Shown: positions 37,520-46,645 of the stretch, one piece after another
Layout of the letters: the number at the start of each line of letters is the position of its first letter
Numbering within the stretch: position 1 is the first letter of the stretch
Assembly: GCF_014647975.1 (NCBI RefSeq)
Contig: NZ_BMQF01000015.1
Span: 62,001 to 126,000 of the forward strand
DNA from: Streptomyces fumigatiscleroticus
GTDB taxonomy: Bacteria; Actinomycetota; Actinomycetes; Streptomycetales; Streptomycetaceae
Direction of reading: 5' to 3'
Length of the DNA stretch: 64,000 nucleotides
Notes under the pieces: model-generated
The model's input: only the letters and a program-made list of their open reading frames with translations
Database searches by the model: none
What the model was told of the DNA's origin: nothing
Program-made: the position numbers and the translations under genes

Positions 37520-37572
37520 CATCGCTCACCCGACGACTACATCGCTCACCCGACGACTACATCGCTCACCCC
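37520..37572 (+). repeat. 20-bp tandem repeat, 2.6 copies
   Basis: The unit CATCGCTCACCCGACGACTA is repeated perfectly twice and then as a 13-bp partial. It ends 21 bp before the beta-lactamase ATG, so it lies in the 5' leader or core promoter. Copy changes could affect expression. Confidence 0.92.
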
Positions 37573-37593
37573 ACGAGAGGACCGAGGACGCCC

Positions 37594-38511
37594 ATGCAGA
37601 CGATCAAAGCCCGGCCGTCCCGCCGGACCGTACTGGCCTTCGGCGCCGGTACGGCTCTGGCCGCCCTGACGAGCGGACCCGACAGCGCGTACGCCGCCAC
37701 CGCCGGTGAGGACATCTCCGGCCGGCTGCGGGGGCTCGAGCAGGAGTACGCGGCCCGGCTGGGAGTGTTCGCGCTCGACACGGCCACCGGGAGGACGGTG
37801 TCGTACCGCGCCGACGAACGATTTCCGATGTGCTCGGTGTTCAAGACGCTGGCCGCCGCGGCGGTCCTGCGGGACCTGGACCGACAGGGCGAATACCTCG
37901 CCCGTCGCATCCACTACACCGCCGAGTCCGCCCTGGCCTCGGGCTACGTACCGATCACCGGGAAGCCGGAGAACATCGCCAACGGCATGACCGTCGCCCA
38001 GCTGTGCGCCGCCGCCGTCAGCCACAGCGACAACGCCGCGGGGAACCTCCTGCTCCGCCAGCTGGGCGGCCCGACGGCGATCACCCGTTTCTGCCGGTCG
38101 GTCGGGGACGGAACGACCCGGCTCGACCGCTGGGAGCCCGAGCTGAACTCGGCGGAACCCTGGCGGGACACGGACACCACCAGCCCCAAGGCCATCGGCA
38201 GGACGTACGCACGCCTCGTTCTCGGCCGTGCGCTCACGCCCGAGGACCGGAAGAAGCTGACCGGCTGGCTGGTGGAGAACACCACCGACGGCGAACGCTT
38301 CCGGGCCGGGCTGCCCGCCGACTGGGTCCTGGCGGACAAGACGGGCGGCGGCACGCAGTACGGTGTCGCCAACGACGTGGGGGTCGTCTGGCCCCCGGAC
38401 CGCACGCCCCTGGTGCTGTCCGTGCTCTCGACCAAGTACGACCCGGACGGCCCGACGGACAACCCCTTGGTGGCCAGGACCGCCGCGCTGGTGGCCGCGG
38501 CACTGACCTGA
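37594..38511 (+). CDS. bla: Class A beta-lactamase, Tat-exported
   Basis: A 305-aa enzyme with all class A motifs: Ser81-V-F-Lys84, SDN at 145-147, EPELN at 181-185 (general base Glu181) and KTGGG at 249-253. The N-terminus has a Tat signal (SRRTVLAFGAGTALAALTS) followed by an AYA-like cleavage site. It hydrolyses beta-lactams outside the membrane. GAGAGGACCGAGG precedes the ATG at 37594. Streptomyces carry such genes commonly. The LysR gene and a palindrome lie upstream. Confidence 0.95.
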   Translation: MQTIKARPSRRTVLAFGAGTALAALTSGPDSAYAATAGEDISGRLRGLEQEYAARLGVFALDTATGRTVSYRADERFPMCSVFKTLAAAAVLRDLDRQGEYLARRIHYTAESALASGYVPITGKPENIANGMTVAQLCAAAVSHSDNAAGNLLLRQLGGPTAITRFCRSVGDGTTRLDRWEPELNSAEPWRDTDTTSPKAIGRTYARLVLGRALTPEDRKKLTGWLVENTTDGERFRAGLPADWVLADKTGGGTQYGVANDVGVVWPPDRTPLVLSVLSTKYDPDGPTDNPLVARTAALVAAALT

Positions 38512-38633
38512 CCTCACGAACGACCAGCGCACCCCCGTCCCGGAGGGAGGAACGGGTACGCACACCCGCCGACCGCGGCGGCCGGCGACAACCGGTCCTC
38601 GCCGCCGCCCCGGAGCAGCGGAGGGGCGCACCC

Positions 38634-38672
38634 GACGCGGCCTTCCGGGTGACCGGCGGGTGTGTCATACCG
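38634..38672 (+). repeat. 39-bp dispersed direct repeat, copy 2
   Basis: This copy matches 22700-22738 except at 38667, in the same orientation, 123 bp after the beta-lactamase stop. The surrounding 38512-38909 has no other recognisable content. Confidence 0.9.
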
Positions 38673-38909
38673 AGCGGCCCGCTGTCGGTGAGGGCGCAGG
38701 TGCCGGAGTTCGGCCGGAGACACACCGGCCGGGTAGGGCCCCAGCCGGCCGCAGGGAGACATTCGCTGAGGTTTTTCTGCCCCACGGTGACACCCCTGCG
38801 GTGCCCGGACGGGGTCATCCGCGTCGAGCGAATCGGCAAGCTGGGACCGCGCCGGTCGAAACCGAGACCGACGGCAACGCCCGGGCGGTGCCATGGTCGA
38901 TCCTCACTG

Positions 38910-39513
38910 TCAGCCGGCGATGGTCTTGTACTCGATGTACTGGCCCAGGCCGACCGTGCCGAACTCCCGTCCGATGCCGCTGTTCTCGAACCCGCCGAAG
39001 GGGGCGTCGAGGGAGAACGGGGCGCCGTTGACGGAGAAGGCGCCGGTGCGGATGCGGCGGGCGATGTCCAGGGCCCGGTCCTCGTCGGCGGTCCACACGC
39101 CGCCGCCCAAGCCGAAGGGGGAGTCGTTGGCGATGCGGACCGCGTGGCCGTCGTCGAAGGGGACGACCACGAGCACCGGGCCGAGAATCTCCTCCTGGGC
39201 GATGGTCATGGAGTTGTCGACACCGGCGAAGAGGGTGGGGGGTGACGTAGTGGCCGCCCTCCAGCCCGGCGGGTATCTGGGGGCCGCCGGTGACCAGCCG
39301 GGCGCCCTCGCGGATGCCCGTCTCGATGTACGCGCGCACACGCTCCTGCTGGTCGGCCCGGACCATGGGGCCGATGAAGGTGTCAGGGTCCATGGGGTCG
39401 CCGACGGTCAGCGACTCGACGAGGTCCTTCAGCTTGGCCACGGCCTCGTCGTAGCGGCTGCGGTGCACCAGGATGCGGGTGTGGGCGCCGCGGGCCTCGC
39501 CGTCGTTGGCCAA
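38910..39513 (-). pseudogene. Aldehyde dehydrogenase C-terminal relic
   Basis: The minus strand gives, in one frame, TRILVHRSRYDEAVAKL and PDTFIGPMVRADQQERV, then after a frameshift near 39235-39242 (a run of C/G) SMTIAQEEILGPVLVVVPF, SPFGLGGGVWTADEDRA and GAFSVNGAPFSLDAPFGGFE. The catalytic-cysteine motif should read NGQACVAQTR; here it is DGEARGAHTR, so the nucleophile is also lost. The N-terminal 280 residues are missing, cut at an IS relic. Confidence 0.85.
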
Positions 39514-39515
39514 GG

Positions 39516-39625
39516 CGGGGACTGGCCAGGCGACGGCTCATGAGCATGATCACAGACCACTTGGCCATGGCGTCATGGTGGTCGGGTAAGCGTTTGTGGT
39601 CGCGCGGCGCCGCTGGAAGACCCAC
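39516..39625 (-). mobile_element. 3' end of an IS5-type transposase
   Basis: The minus strand reads DHKRLPDHHDAMAKWSVIML followed by MSRRLA, the typical C-terminus of IS5/IS112-type transposases. It abuts the truncated aldehyde dehydrogenase, which suggests insertion and partial loss of the element caused that truncation. Confidence 0.7.
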
Positions 39626-40091
39626 GAAAGACTTCGCTCCACCACAGGATCAGGAACGGCTGCCCCGATCAGAACCGGAACGCACCGCAGTCCCAGACCC
39701 CGAGCGCGAACGCGAACGCGGCGAACGTCTGGTAGCCGATCTGGCGGTGCGCGACATTCTCGGTGAGACCCGCCAACTCCGCACCAAACTACTGATCGCG
39801 AGCTACGACCTCTTCAACGAGTACGACCGAGCGGTAGGCGAGGCCGAGTTTCGCAAGAACGTTGCATACGCCTTCCTAGGTCTGATAGCCGCGCTTACGT
39901 GGATGCAGTCACCTTGGTGGGCTCTCCTTTTGATCGTTTCGGCCCGGCTCTACGTCGCCGGCCTGGGAAGCGGGCAAGCGGCCAACGACGTTGTCGTCCA
40001 AGCTGTGGTGGCAGGTCTCGTCACTCCCCTCTCCATCACTGGGGCCGCGGGGCACGCAGGGGCCGTCATGAGCGTCGCCGGATTTCTCTGA
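39540..40091 (+). CDS. Hypothetical membrane protein, probably 5' replaced by IS remnant
   Basis: 183 residues in the frame. The first ~30 overlap the IS relic and are not original; a charged region follows (PDPERERERGERLVADLAVR), then GETRQLRTKLLIASYDLFNE and two hydrophobic segments, YAFLGLIAALTWMQSPWWAL and VVVQAVVAGLVTPLSITGA. The true start cannot be set. No family recognised; the order coiled coil then TM hints at a small membrane-anchored protein. Confidence 0.5.
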   Translation: MSMITDHLAMASWWSGKRLWSRGAAGRPTKDFAPPQDQERLPRSEPERTAVPDPERERERGERLVADLAVRDILGETRQLRTKLLIASYDLFNEYDRAVGEAEFRKNVAYAFLGLIAALTWMQSPWWALLLIVSARLYVAGLGSGQAANDVVVQAVVAGLVTPLSITGAAGHAGAVMSVAGFL

Positions 40092-40230
40092 CGACTTCCG
40101 CGACGGCGCGCAGGATGCCGGCGCGGTCCTGTGGCGCGGTGCCCTTCAGCGCCATGCCAGTGATGATCACGGTGCTGATCGCGAGGATCGCGAGCCCGGC
40201 CAGGGGTACCACCGCAGTCCAGACGTCCAT
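40066..40230 (-). CDS. Small single-TM protein
   Basis: A 54-aa protein: one membrane segment (VVPLAGLAILAISTVIITGM) then a basic amphipathic tail (ILRAVAEVVREIRRRS). AAAGGACC is correctly placed before the ATG at 40230, which supports real translation. It overlaps the end of the convergent gene by 26 bp and is divergent from the NACHT gene. Function unknown. Confidence 0.6.
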   Translation of the reverse strand: MDVWTAVVPLAGLAILAISTVIITGMALKGTAPQDRAGILRAVAEVVREIRRRS

Positions 40231-40429
40231 GAATTGGTCCTTTCCGTCAGGCGGTCCCGGCCGCCCCGATTGGAGTAGCGATGAGTACCTTGGCCAGAGC
40301 CTGCGGCCATCGGCCATGGATGCCGGATCGCCGGATTTCCGGGGGCACGTCCCCCAGGTCACGCGGCCGGCCGGATCCCGGCCTCCGGATCGCGCCGGAT
40401 CGGGGCAGCAGTCGAGCGGAAGGTGAGAG

Positions 40430-43036
40430 GTGAGCGCGACAGCGGAGCCCGCTTCAGGACGGGCAGCTCTGGCGGAGCGACTCGGGCTGCTCCAGGCCGA
40501 GCTGCGTCGGCGGGGCAGGACTCAGAAAGCCGCGGTCGAAGAGGCCAACCGGCGCAGGCGGAGAGCTGCGGGGCGTTCGGAAGACGTGCCGTGGCCGCGC
40601 AGGGAGGGCGGCGTCGACCTCTCGGTCCAGGCGGTCAACGACTGGTTCCCCAAGCAGCGGGGCTCGAAGGAGTCCAGCGTGCCCCAGGACTTCCAGGATC
40701 TGTGGTCGGTGGTCGCGGTGATGCTGGAATGGACCGGGCGGCTCACCGAGACCCGGTTTGCGGGCAGGCTCCGCCGCGACTGGTACAGGCTCCACCAGGA
40801 TGCCCAGCGCCGGACCGGCTTGGACGAGGAGGTGCACGCCTACCTCGAGGCCGCCCGCAAGGCTGCCGAACAGCACCCGTATCCGGGCGTTGCCGACCGC
40901 TCGGGCCCGCCTTCTCTGGCCGAGGTCTACGTGCGCCAGCGCAGCAGCCCCGCGGCCCGGAACGGGAACGACGCAGCACGCGGCGATGGCGCCGCCGCTG
41001 CGGCGGAGCCCGCGGAGGTGATCTTCCGGGCGGCTGATCGCGTGTGCGTGCTCATAGCCGGTCCGGGAGGCGGCAAGTCCACGCTGCTGCGCACGTGGCT
41101 GCGTGATGCGGCCGATCAATGGCTCGGCGCCGTGGAGCACGTCGGGACGGCCGCTGTGGGAGTCCCGGTCCGGGTGAGTGCACGCGCCCTTTCCGGGGAG
41201 GAGACGCAGGTGCCCGATGCGCTCGCCGCCGCCACCCGAAAGCTCAGCCGGTACGGTCGGCACCCGGAGCTGGACAAGGCCCGCTTCGTTCAGCGGCCAT
41301 GCACCGGGGCGTCCTGGCTGCTGCTCGTCGACGGCCTGGACGAGTTGCCCAACGCGCAGGAGCGCCGGGCCGTGCTGGAGAAGATCGCCAACGCCGCGGC
41401 GGAAGACCCGCCGTTGTACCGGTGCGTGGTGGCAACACGTCCCCTGAACGAGAACGAGCTCGACGTCCTGGACCGCACTCTGGGCCGCCGGGCGCCGCGC
41501 TTCGATCTGAAGCCCTTCACCGCCGAGGACCTGCACACCTACACCGGGAAGTACTTCGGCACCCGCTGGCCGCGGGAGGAGGCCCTCGGTCGCGCTCGGC
41601 AGTTCACCCGCGCGCTGCGGCGAGTCGGCCTGACCGAACTGGCACGCACCCCGCTGATGGCCTTCATGCTGTGCCGGCTCTACCTCGCCGACCCCGAACG
41701 CTCACTGCCGGAGGGCCGCACCGGGCTGTACGAAGCGTTCGTCGATCTGGTCTACGAAAGCAACCACAGCAAGCACATCGCGGACAGCCACGAAGAAGCG
41801 ATCAAACATCTCGTGGAGAGCCTGCAGAGCCTGCGGACGCGCAGCGAAGCCAACAATGCCGCGCGGCAGGCCTGCGAACAGCTGCCTGAACTGATCGGAT
41901 TCCTCGCCCACCAATGGCTCACCGGCCATCGGGCCCCAGCCGCCACGACACTCGCCTCGCACGAGGCCGTCAGCCGCCCCGACAGGCTGCGCCCGGAACG
42001 TTGGGACGCGTTTCTGGAGGACTTGCTGCGCCAGACCGGCCTGCTGACCCACCGCACAGACGGCCTAGGTTTTCCGCACCGCACCTTCCTTGAATACCAC
42101 GCCGCTCGCCATGCCACCCGCGACCAGCAGGCCCGCCGCCAGGTCCTGCACCGACTGTTCGACTCCGGCGCCTGGCAGCACCAGGAACCGTCCTACCTCG
42201 GCTTCCTCCTCGACCGGCTCCTCACCCCGCGCGACCGGATCAGCGCGGAGACCACAGCGCACCTGGAAAACCTCAGTACGCGTGGCGGAGAACCCGCGTG
42301 TGACTTCCTCGTACGGCAGGTATGGCTCACGACCGTTCTCCCCGCCGCACCAACCGCCCGGCAACTCACCCGCCACGCCGGCGCGTCCGCTCTCGGCGCC
42401 AGGGCCCGCTACCGGGCCGCCCGGGCGGTAACGCGGGTCGATGGGTTCCAGGATGCCGGTGCGCTCCTGCTCGAAACACTCGCCCAGGACCCCACCTTCG
42501 ACGGCCATTACCGGGTGGAGGCGGCCTGGGAACTGGCGGAGCAAGGAGACGAGTACCGGGACGAGGGGGTGCGCGTGCTTGCAGCGCTCGCCCAGGACTC
42601 CGCACTCGGCGGCTATCGCGTGGAGGCGGCCCGGGCGGTAGTAGGAATGGGTGGGTACCGGGACCATGGCGTGCGCCTGCTCGAAGCCCTCGCCAACGAC
42701 ACCGGTCTCAAGGCCATCGACCGCGTGAATGCGGCCGAGCTGCTGGCGGTTGAGGTGGACGGCTGCCGAGAGAGGGGAGTCCGCTTGCTCGAGATGCTCG
42801 CCCAGGACCCCGTCTTCAAGGCCCTCAACCGTCTGCAGGCGGTCTTTGTGTTGGTGGAGAAGGTGGATGGCTACCGGGATGAAGGAATACGCCTGCTCGA
42901 GGTTCTTTCCCAGGACCCCACCCTCAACGAGTACGACCGCCTGCGAGCGGCCCGGGCGCTACCCGAACTCCGCAGACGGGCCGGTCAGGCTGCCAGAAGA
43001 CCGTCGGCCGGCCGACTTCCCAACGAACAGCCCTGA
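40430..43036 (+). CDS. HTH-NACHT-repeat STAND NTPase (candidate anti-phage protein)
   Basis: An 868-aa protein. Residues ~10-90 form a helical N-terminus that includes AALAERLGLLQAELRRRGRT and VQAVNDWFPKQ, similar to an XRE-like or transposon-associated HTH. The NACHT NTPase has Walker A GPGGGKSTLLRTWL (~211-224) and Walker B LLLVDGLDELP (~297-307); TRPLNENEL follows the sensor strand. Winged-helix-like segments (GFPHRTFLEYHAARH) come next. Residues ~670-850 have about five 36-residue repeats (GYRDEGIRLLEVLSQDP type). NACHT proteins of this layout in bacteria include phage-defence sensors. No effector enzyme is fused, so the N-terminal domain would be the effector or adaptor. Confidence 0.88.
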   Translation: MSATAEPASGRAALAERLGLLQAELRRRGRTQKAAVEEANRRRRRAAGRSEDVPWPRREGGVDLSVQAVNDWFPKQRGSKESSVPQDFQDLWSVVAVMLEWTGRLTETRFAGRLRRDWYRLHQDAQRRTGLDEEVHAYLEAARKAAEQHPYPGVADRSGPPSLAEVYVRQRSSPAARNGNDAARGDGAAAAAEPAEVIFRAADRVCVLIAGPGGGKSTLLRTWLRDAADQWLGAVEHVGTAAVGVPVRVSARALSGEETQVPDALAAATRKLSRYGRHPELDKARFVQRPCTGASWLLLVDGLDELPNAQERRAVLEKIANAAAEDPPLYRCVVATRPLNENELDVLDRTLGRRAPRFDLKPFTAEDLHTYTGKYFGTRWPREEALGRARQFTRALRRVGLTELARTPLMAFMLCRLYLADPERSLPEGRTGLYEAFVDLVYESNHSKHIADSHEEAIKHLVESLQSLRTRSEANNAARQACEQLPELIGFLAHQWLTGHRAPAATTLASHEAVSRPDRLRPERWDAFLEDLLRQTGLLTHRTDGLGFPHRTFLEYHAARHATRDQQARRQVLHRLFDSGAWQHQEPSYLGFLLDRLLTPRDRISAETTAHLENLSTRGGEPACDFLVRQVWLTTVLPAAPTARQLTRHAGASALGARARYRAARAVTRVDGFQDAGALLLETLAQDPTFDGHYRVEAAWELAEQGDEYRDEGVRVLAALAQDSALGGYRVEAARAVVGMGGYRDHGVRLLEALANDTGLKAIDRVNAAELLAVEVDGCRERGVRLLEMLAQDPVFKALNRLQAVFVLVEKVDGYRDEGIRLLEVLSQDPTLNEYDRLRAARALPELRRRAGQAARRPSAGRLPNEQP

Positions 43037-43619
43037 TCTGCCCAAAGGGAACGGGCAATGGCCCGGCAGCCTCGCAATCACCCTCGTGAAACAGTGACTG
43101 GCTGATCGGTTACGGCCCCGTGATGCGTCGCGTCCATTCGAGCGCCGTCCCTCCCCTCGCTGCGGCCACGCGCCCGGCGGCGTCCTCCTCCCCCGGGGAC
43201 CGGGCCGTCGTCGACGCGTACCGCGCGCCATGCTCGCCGCCCTGCGTTCCCCGGAGCCCCGGACACCGGACCAGGGCCAGTACGTCGCCGTGCGCGTCGG
43301 CCCGTGCACGCCGCGGCCTACCTCCACGGCCGCCGGCTCGGTGCCGGCCGAGGCTGGCCGCGCCGCGAGCCCCGAGGACGTCGGCATGGCCTGCGCCGGC
43401 TACGGCGTCCACGTCGAAGCCTGCCGCCAGCGACGGCACCGGCTTCACGCTGCTGCGCCGCGGGCTCACACCCAGACCTGGCTCGCCTTCCGCGACGTCG
43501 GCCGCCTGAACGCCTGAAGGCTGGAGAACCGGGCGGCCACCGTCTTCCCCGGCGTCACCGTCCACGCGGAGGACGCGCCGTTCGACGTCGATGCGATGGT
43601 GGGAACTCTGCGCGAATGG
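43037..43619. other. Gene-free stretch before the IS630 relic
   Basis: A short + strand trace near 43530-43620 (TVFPGVTVHAEDAPFDVDAM) looks like the end of an old coding sequence cut by the IS630 relic. The rest shows nothing. Confidence 0.4.
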
Positions 43620-44409
43620 AGGCACGCACGAAAACCGCGTAGGCGGCGCTGAGCACTTGGTCCAGATGAAGGGCCTGGGGTCTTCGTTCCAGTCCTTGGC
43701 CCAGGCCCGGATATCGGCTTCCAGGGCGTGGATGGTCTTGTGCGCGCCGCGGCGGATCATCTGGTGGGCCAGGTAGCCGAACCACCACTCGGCCTGGTTG
43801 ATCCATGAGGAGCCGGTGGGGGTGAAGTGCAGTTCGAACCGCGGGTGTTTCGCCAGCCAGGCTTGATCGCGGGAGTCTGGTGGGTGCCGTAGTTGTCCAC
43901 GATCAGGTGGACTTGCAGGTGCGCGGGCACCTGCTGGTCGATCCGGACCAGGAACTTCTTGGACTCCACGGCCCGGTGCCGGCGGTGCAGGGCCGTGATC
44001 ACCTCGCCCGTGGCGACGTCGAAGGCCGCGAACAAGGTGGTCAGGCCGTTGCGCACATGGTCATGGGTGCGGCGCTCGGGCATGCCCGGCATCATCGGCA
44101 GCACCGGCCGGGACCGGTCCGGGGCCTGGATCTGCGACTTCTCGTCCACCGAGAGCACCACTGCCCCCTCGGGGGGGTTGACGTACAGACCCACGACGTC
44201 GTCGGCCTTCTCCACGAACCGCGGGTCCGTCGACAGCGTGAAGGTGTCCGCCAGGTGCGGCCTGAGCTGGAACCGCCGCGAGATCCGGCCCACCGTCGAC
44301 TTCGACAGACCACTGTGCCGCGCCATCGAGGACCGCGACCAGTGGGTGGCGTTCTTCGGCAGCTGCTCCGGCGTGGTGACCACCACCGCCTCCACCTGAT
44401 CGACACTGA
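43620..44409 (-). mobile_element. IS630-family transposase pseudogene
   Basis: The minus strand reads GRAPTISVDQVEAVVVTTPE, STVGRISRRFQLRPHLADTF, AVVLSVDEKSQIQAPDRSRP (first catalytic Asp), VHLIVDNYGTHQTPAI (second Asp). Near 43860 and again near 43620 the frame shifts: PRFELHF...SWINQAEWWF is out of frame with the first part and ALEADIRAWAKDWNEDPRPF follows. The N-terminal end is cut at 44409, where the serine hydrolase/NarI chimera begins. Inactive. Confidence 0.85.
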
Positions 44410-45584
44410 TGGTGGGCGCCCGACCCGGCCACGCCGACCCGGCCCCGGCCCACCCCGGCATCCCACCGGACACCCGTCCCGGCGGAGCCTACGACCGGTA
44501 CGTGGCGAAGCTGGCCGCCGAGGGGAAGTTCTCCGGCGTGGTGCTGCTGTCGCACCGGGGCCGGACGGTGCTGTCCCGCAGCTACGGCATGGCCGACAAG
44601 GAGAAGGGGATCCACAACAGCGAGAGCGTCGCGTTCAGCCTCAGCTCGGCGGGCAAGCCGTTCCACGCGGTGGCCGTCCTGCAACTGGCGCAGCAGGGCA
44701 AGGTGAAGCTGTCGGACACGGTGGGCACCCACCTGACGGGCTACGCCGAGGACGTCGCCGAGCGGGTGACCATCCACCACCTGCTCTCCGGCACCTCCGG
44801 GCTGAGCACCCCGCAGGAGGACGTGCAACGCGTCTTCCGGAGCCGGCAGGAGGTGCACGAGTACTACGAGCAGTGGGTCCGGCAGTCCGAGCTGGTGGCC
44901 GCCCCCGGCACTCGCACCGGCCACTCCGGCGCCGGTGCCGGCATCCCCGCGCAGATCGTGGAAGCCGTGACCGGCACGACGTACTGGGACTACGTCCAGG
45001 AGAACGTCTTCGGACGCTGCGGCATGACCGGCACGGCGTTCTGCACCCGGCCGCAGTGGCTCACCGACGAGCACATCGCGCACCCGTACATGACGCTCTA
45101 CCACGCCGTCTCCCTGGTCGCCGGCGGCACCGCAGGCCTCGCCGCCCTGACCGGCCTGGCGATCCTGCTCCACCGGCGCCTCAGCGTGCGCGCGGTCCGG
45201 GCCGCGACCAGCCGCAGCGACCGCGCCGTCCATCCCCTCCTGGCCTGCGTCCTGCTGGCCGGGCTCACCGCCACCTTCAGCACCGTGCAACCCCACTCCT
45301 ACGACTACCGCCGCGGTGTCTCGGTGTGGTTCCGCTCCCTGTTCACCCTCGATCCGGACGTGCCCGCCATGGCCCACGCACCGCTCGTCCACCAGATCCA
45401 CGCCCTGCTCGCCATGGCCCTGTTCGCGCTGTGGCCCTTCAGCCGCCTCGTCCACGCCTTCACCGCGCCCCTCGGCTATCTGGCCCGCCCCTACGTCGTC
45501 TACCGCTCCCGCGGCACACGGCGCCCCGCCGCCCCACACCGGCCGAGGCCGCGGCCGTCACCGCAGACGGTCTCGCGCCGATGA
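44409..45584 (+). CDS. Chimera: serine hydrolase domain fused to nitrate reductase gamma (NarI) C-terminus
   Basis: Residues ~30-225 are a beta-lactamase-related serine hydrolase: FSGVVLLSHRGRTVLSRSYG, SxxK in SLSSAGKPFH, ITIHHLL-like VTIHHLLSGTSGLS, HSGAGAGI. At about residue 227 (near 45090) the sequence becomes the C-terminal half of NarI: LYHAVSLVAGGTAGLAALTG, HSYDYRRGVSVWFRSLF, APLVHQIHALLAMALFALWP and LGYLARPYVVYRSRG, with three membrane segments and NarI His residues. One open frame crosses the join. The N-terminal signal peptide of the hydrolase is missing; the first ~20 residues come from the IS630 border. A deletion between two genes is the simplest origin; the fused protein's function is uncertain. 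Confidence 0.85.
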   Translation: MVGARPGHADPAPAHPGIPPDTRPGGAYDRYVAKLAAEGKFSGVVLLSHRGRTVLSRSYGMADKEKGIHNSESVAFSLSSAGKPFHAVAVLQLAQQGKVKLSDTVGTHLTGYAEDVAERVTIHHLLSGTSGLSTPQEDVQRVFRSRQEVHEYYEQWVRQSELVAAPGTRTGHSGAGAGIPAQIVEAVTGTTYWDYVQENVFGRCGMTGTAFCTRPQWLTDEHIAHPYMTLYHAVSLVAGGTAGLAALTGLAILLHRRLSVRAVRAATSRSDRAVHPLLACVLLAGLTATFSTVQPHSYDYRRGVSVWFRSLFTLDPDVPAMAHAPLVHQIHALLAMALFALWPFSRLVHAFTAPLGYLARPYVVYRSRGTRRPAAPHRPRPRPSPQTVSRR

Positions 45585-46624
45585 GACGGCCGACGCTGCG
45601 GGCGAGGTGCCAGGATCTCCCCTCCGCGTGCTTCGCTCCCGTCATGGCCACCGGCATCGTCTCCCGGGCGCTGGCGCAGACCGGCGCCCGGATCGTGTGC
45701 ACGGTGCTCCTCGACCTCGCGGCGGCCCTGTACCTCGCACTTCTGGCGGCCGGCGCGGTCAAGGCCGCCTGCCACCGAAGCACCCTCCGCTCCGAACTGG
45801 GCGATCCCACCCGCCTGTTCGGGCACTTCACCCTGGTCGCGGCCAGCGGCGTCCTCGCCACGGGCCTCGGTCACGGCTCCGCCACCATAGGCTCCGCCAC
45901 CATACTGGCCGACGCCCTCTTCGCCGTCGCCGCCGTCGTGTGGACGGCACTCGCCCTGGCGGTCGTCCGGCTCCTGCACGCCGACCCCCGCGGCGCTTGC
46001 CGGCATGCCGACGGCACCTGGTTCCTGGCCTGTGTCGGTCTGCAGAGCCTGCTCCTCTGCCTCGTCCAGCTCCTCCCCCGACGCCCCGCCCTCACCGTCG
46101 CCACCCTGCTCTGGGCCACCGCCGTACTCCTGTACGCGGCAACGCTCGCAGCCGTCGTACGGCGGCTGAGGCACGATCCACCGCCCCCCGCCCGCCTGGC
46201 CGCCAGTTACTGGGTCACCATGGGCGCCGCCGCCATCAGCACCCTGGCCGGCACCCAGCTCCTCCACCACGACCAGCTCCTGGAACCGGTGGTCCGGGCC
46301 CCCCCTCCGCGCCGCGGTCACCGGGCTGTGGGTCTGGGCCACGGCCGTGATTCCCCTCCTGCTGGCCGCGGGCATCTGGCGTCACCTGCACCACCACGTC
46401 CCGCTCCGCTACGAACTCACCCTGTGGTGCATCGTCTTCCCCCTGGGCAGGTACGCCACCGCGACCTCCCAACTCGCCGTGGCACAGAGGATCAGTGCCC
46501 TGTCGGCCCTGCGGCAGCCCCTGGCGTGGATCGCCATGGCAGCCCGGCTCGCCGTCGGGGCACGCTGCCTCCACGACCGGCTCCAGCCCCGGCACCGGGC
46601 TGAAGGCCGGGAACCCGGCGCGGG
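45581..46624 (+). pseudogene. TehA/SLAC1-like transporter with a frameshift
   Basis: The ATG overlaps the NarI-fusion stop. The frame has CFAPVMATGIVSRALAQTG, then about seven membrane segments (LLDLAAALYLALLAAGAVKA, LFGHFTLVAASGVLATGLGH). Near 46300-46308 a run of C causes loss of frame; the family pattern continues in another frame as AVTGLWVWATAVIPLLLAAG and YELTLWCIVFPLGRYA, LAWIAMAARLAV. The TehA/voltage-dependent anion channel family transports tellurite or small anions. One indel at a homopolymer could be real or a sequencing error. Confidence 0.8.
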
Positions 46625-46645
46625 CCTCGGTGATGACGGCGCGGG

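Larger units (their letters stand above)
36831..37593. other. 763-bp gap between LysR and beta-lactamase genes
   Basis: No coding similarity. It holds the LysR promoter side, a 24-bp palindrome (37302-37325) and a 20-bp tandem repeat (37520-37572) directly before the beta-lactamase. Probably both promoters are here and LysR may act on either. Confidence 0.5.

Noticed and set aside
22700-38672. Integrative element with att sites
   Set aside because: No integrase, excisionase or tRNA target is present in or beside the block; kept only as an observation on the repeat.
43880-46603. A 907-residue + strand reading frame across IS630, hydrolase and TehA sequences
   Set aside because: Only 45581 onward resembles a protein family; the 5' two-thirds is antisense or out of frame to better-supported genes and is arginine/proline-rich.
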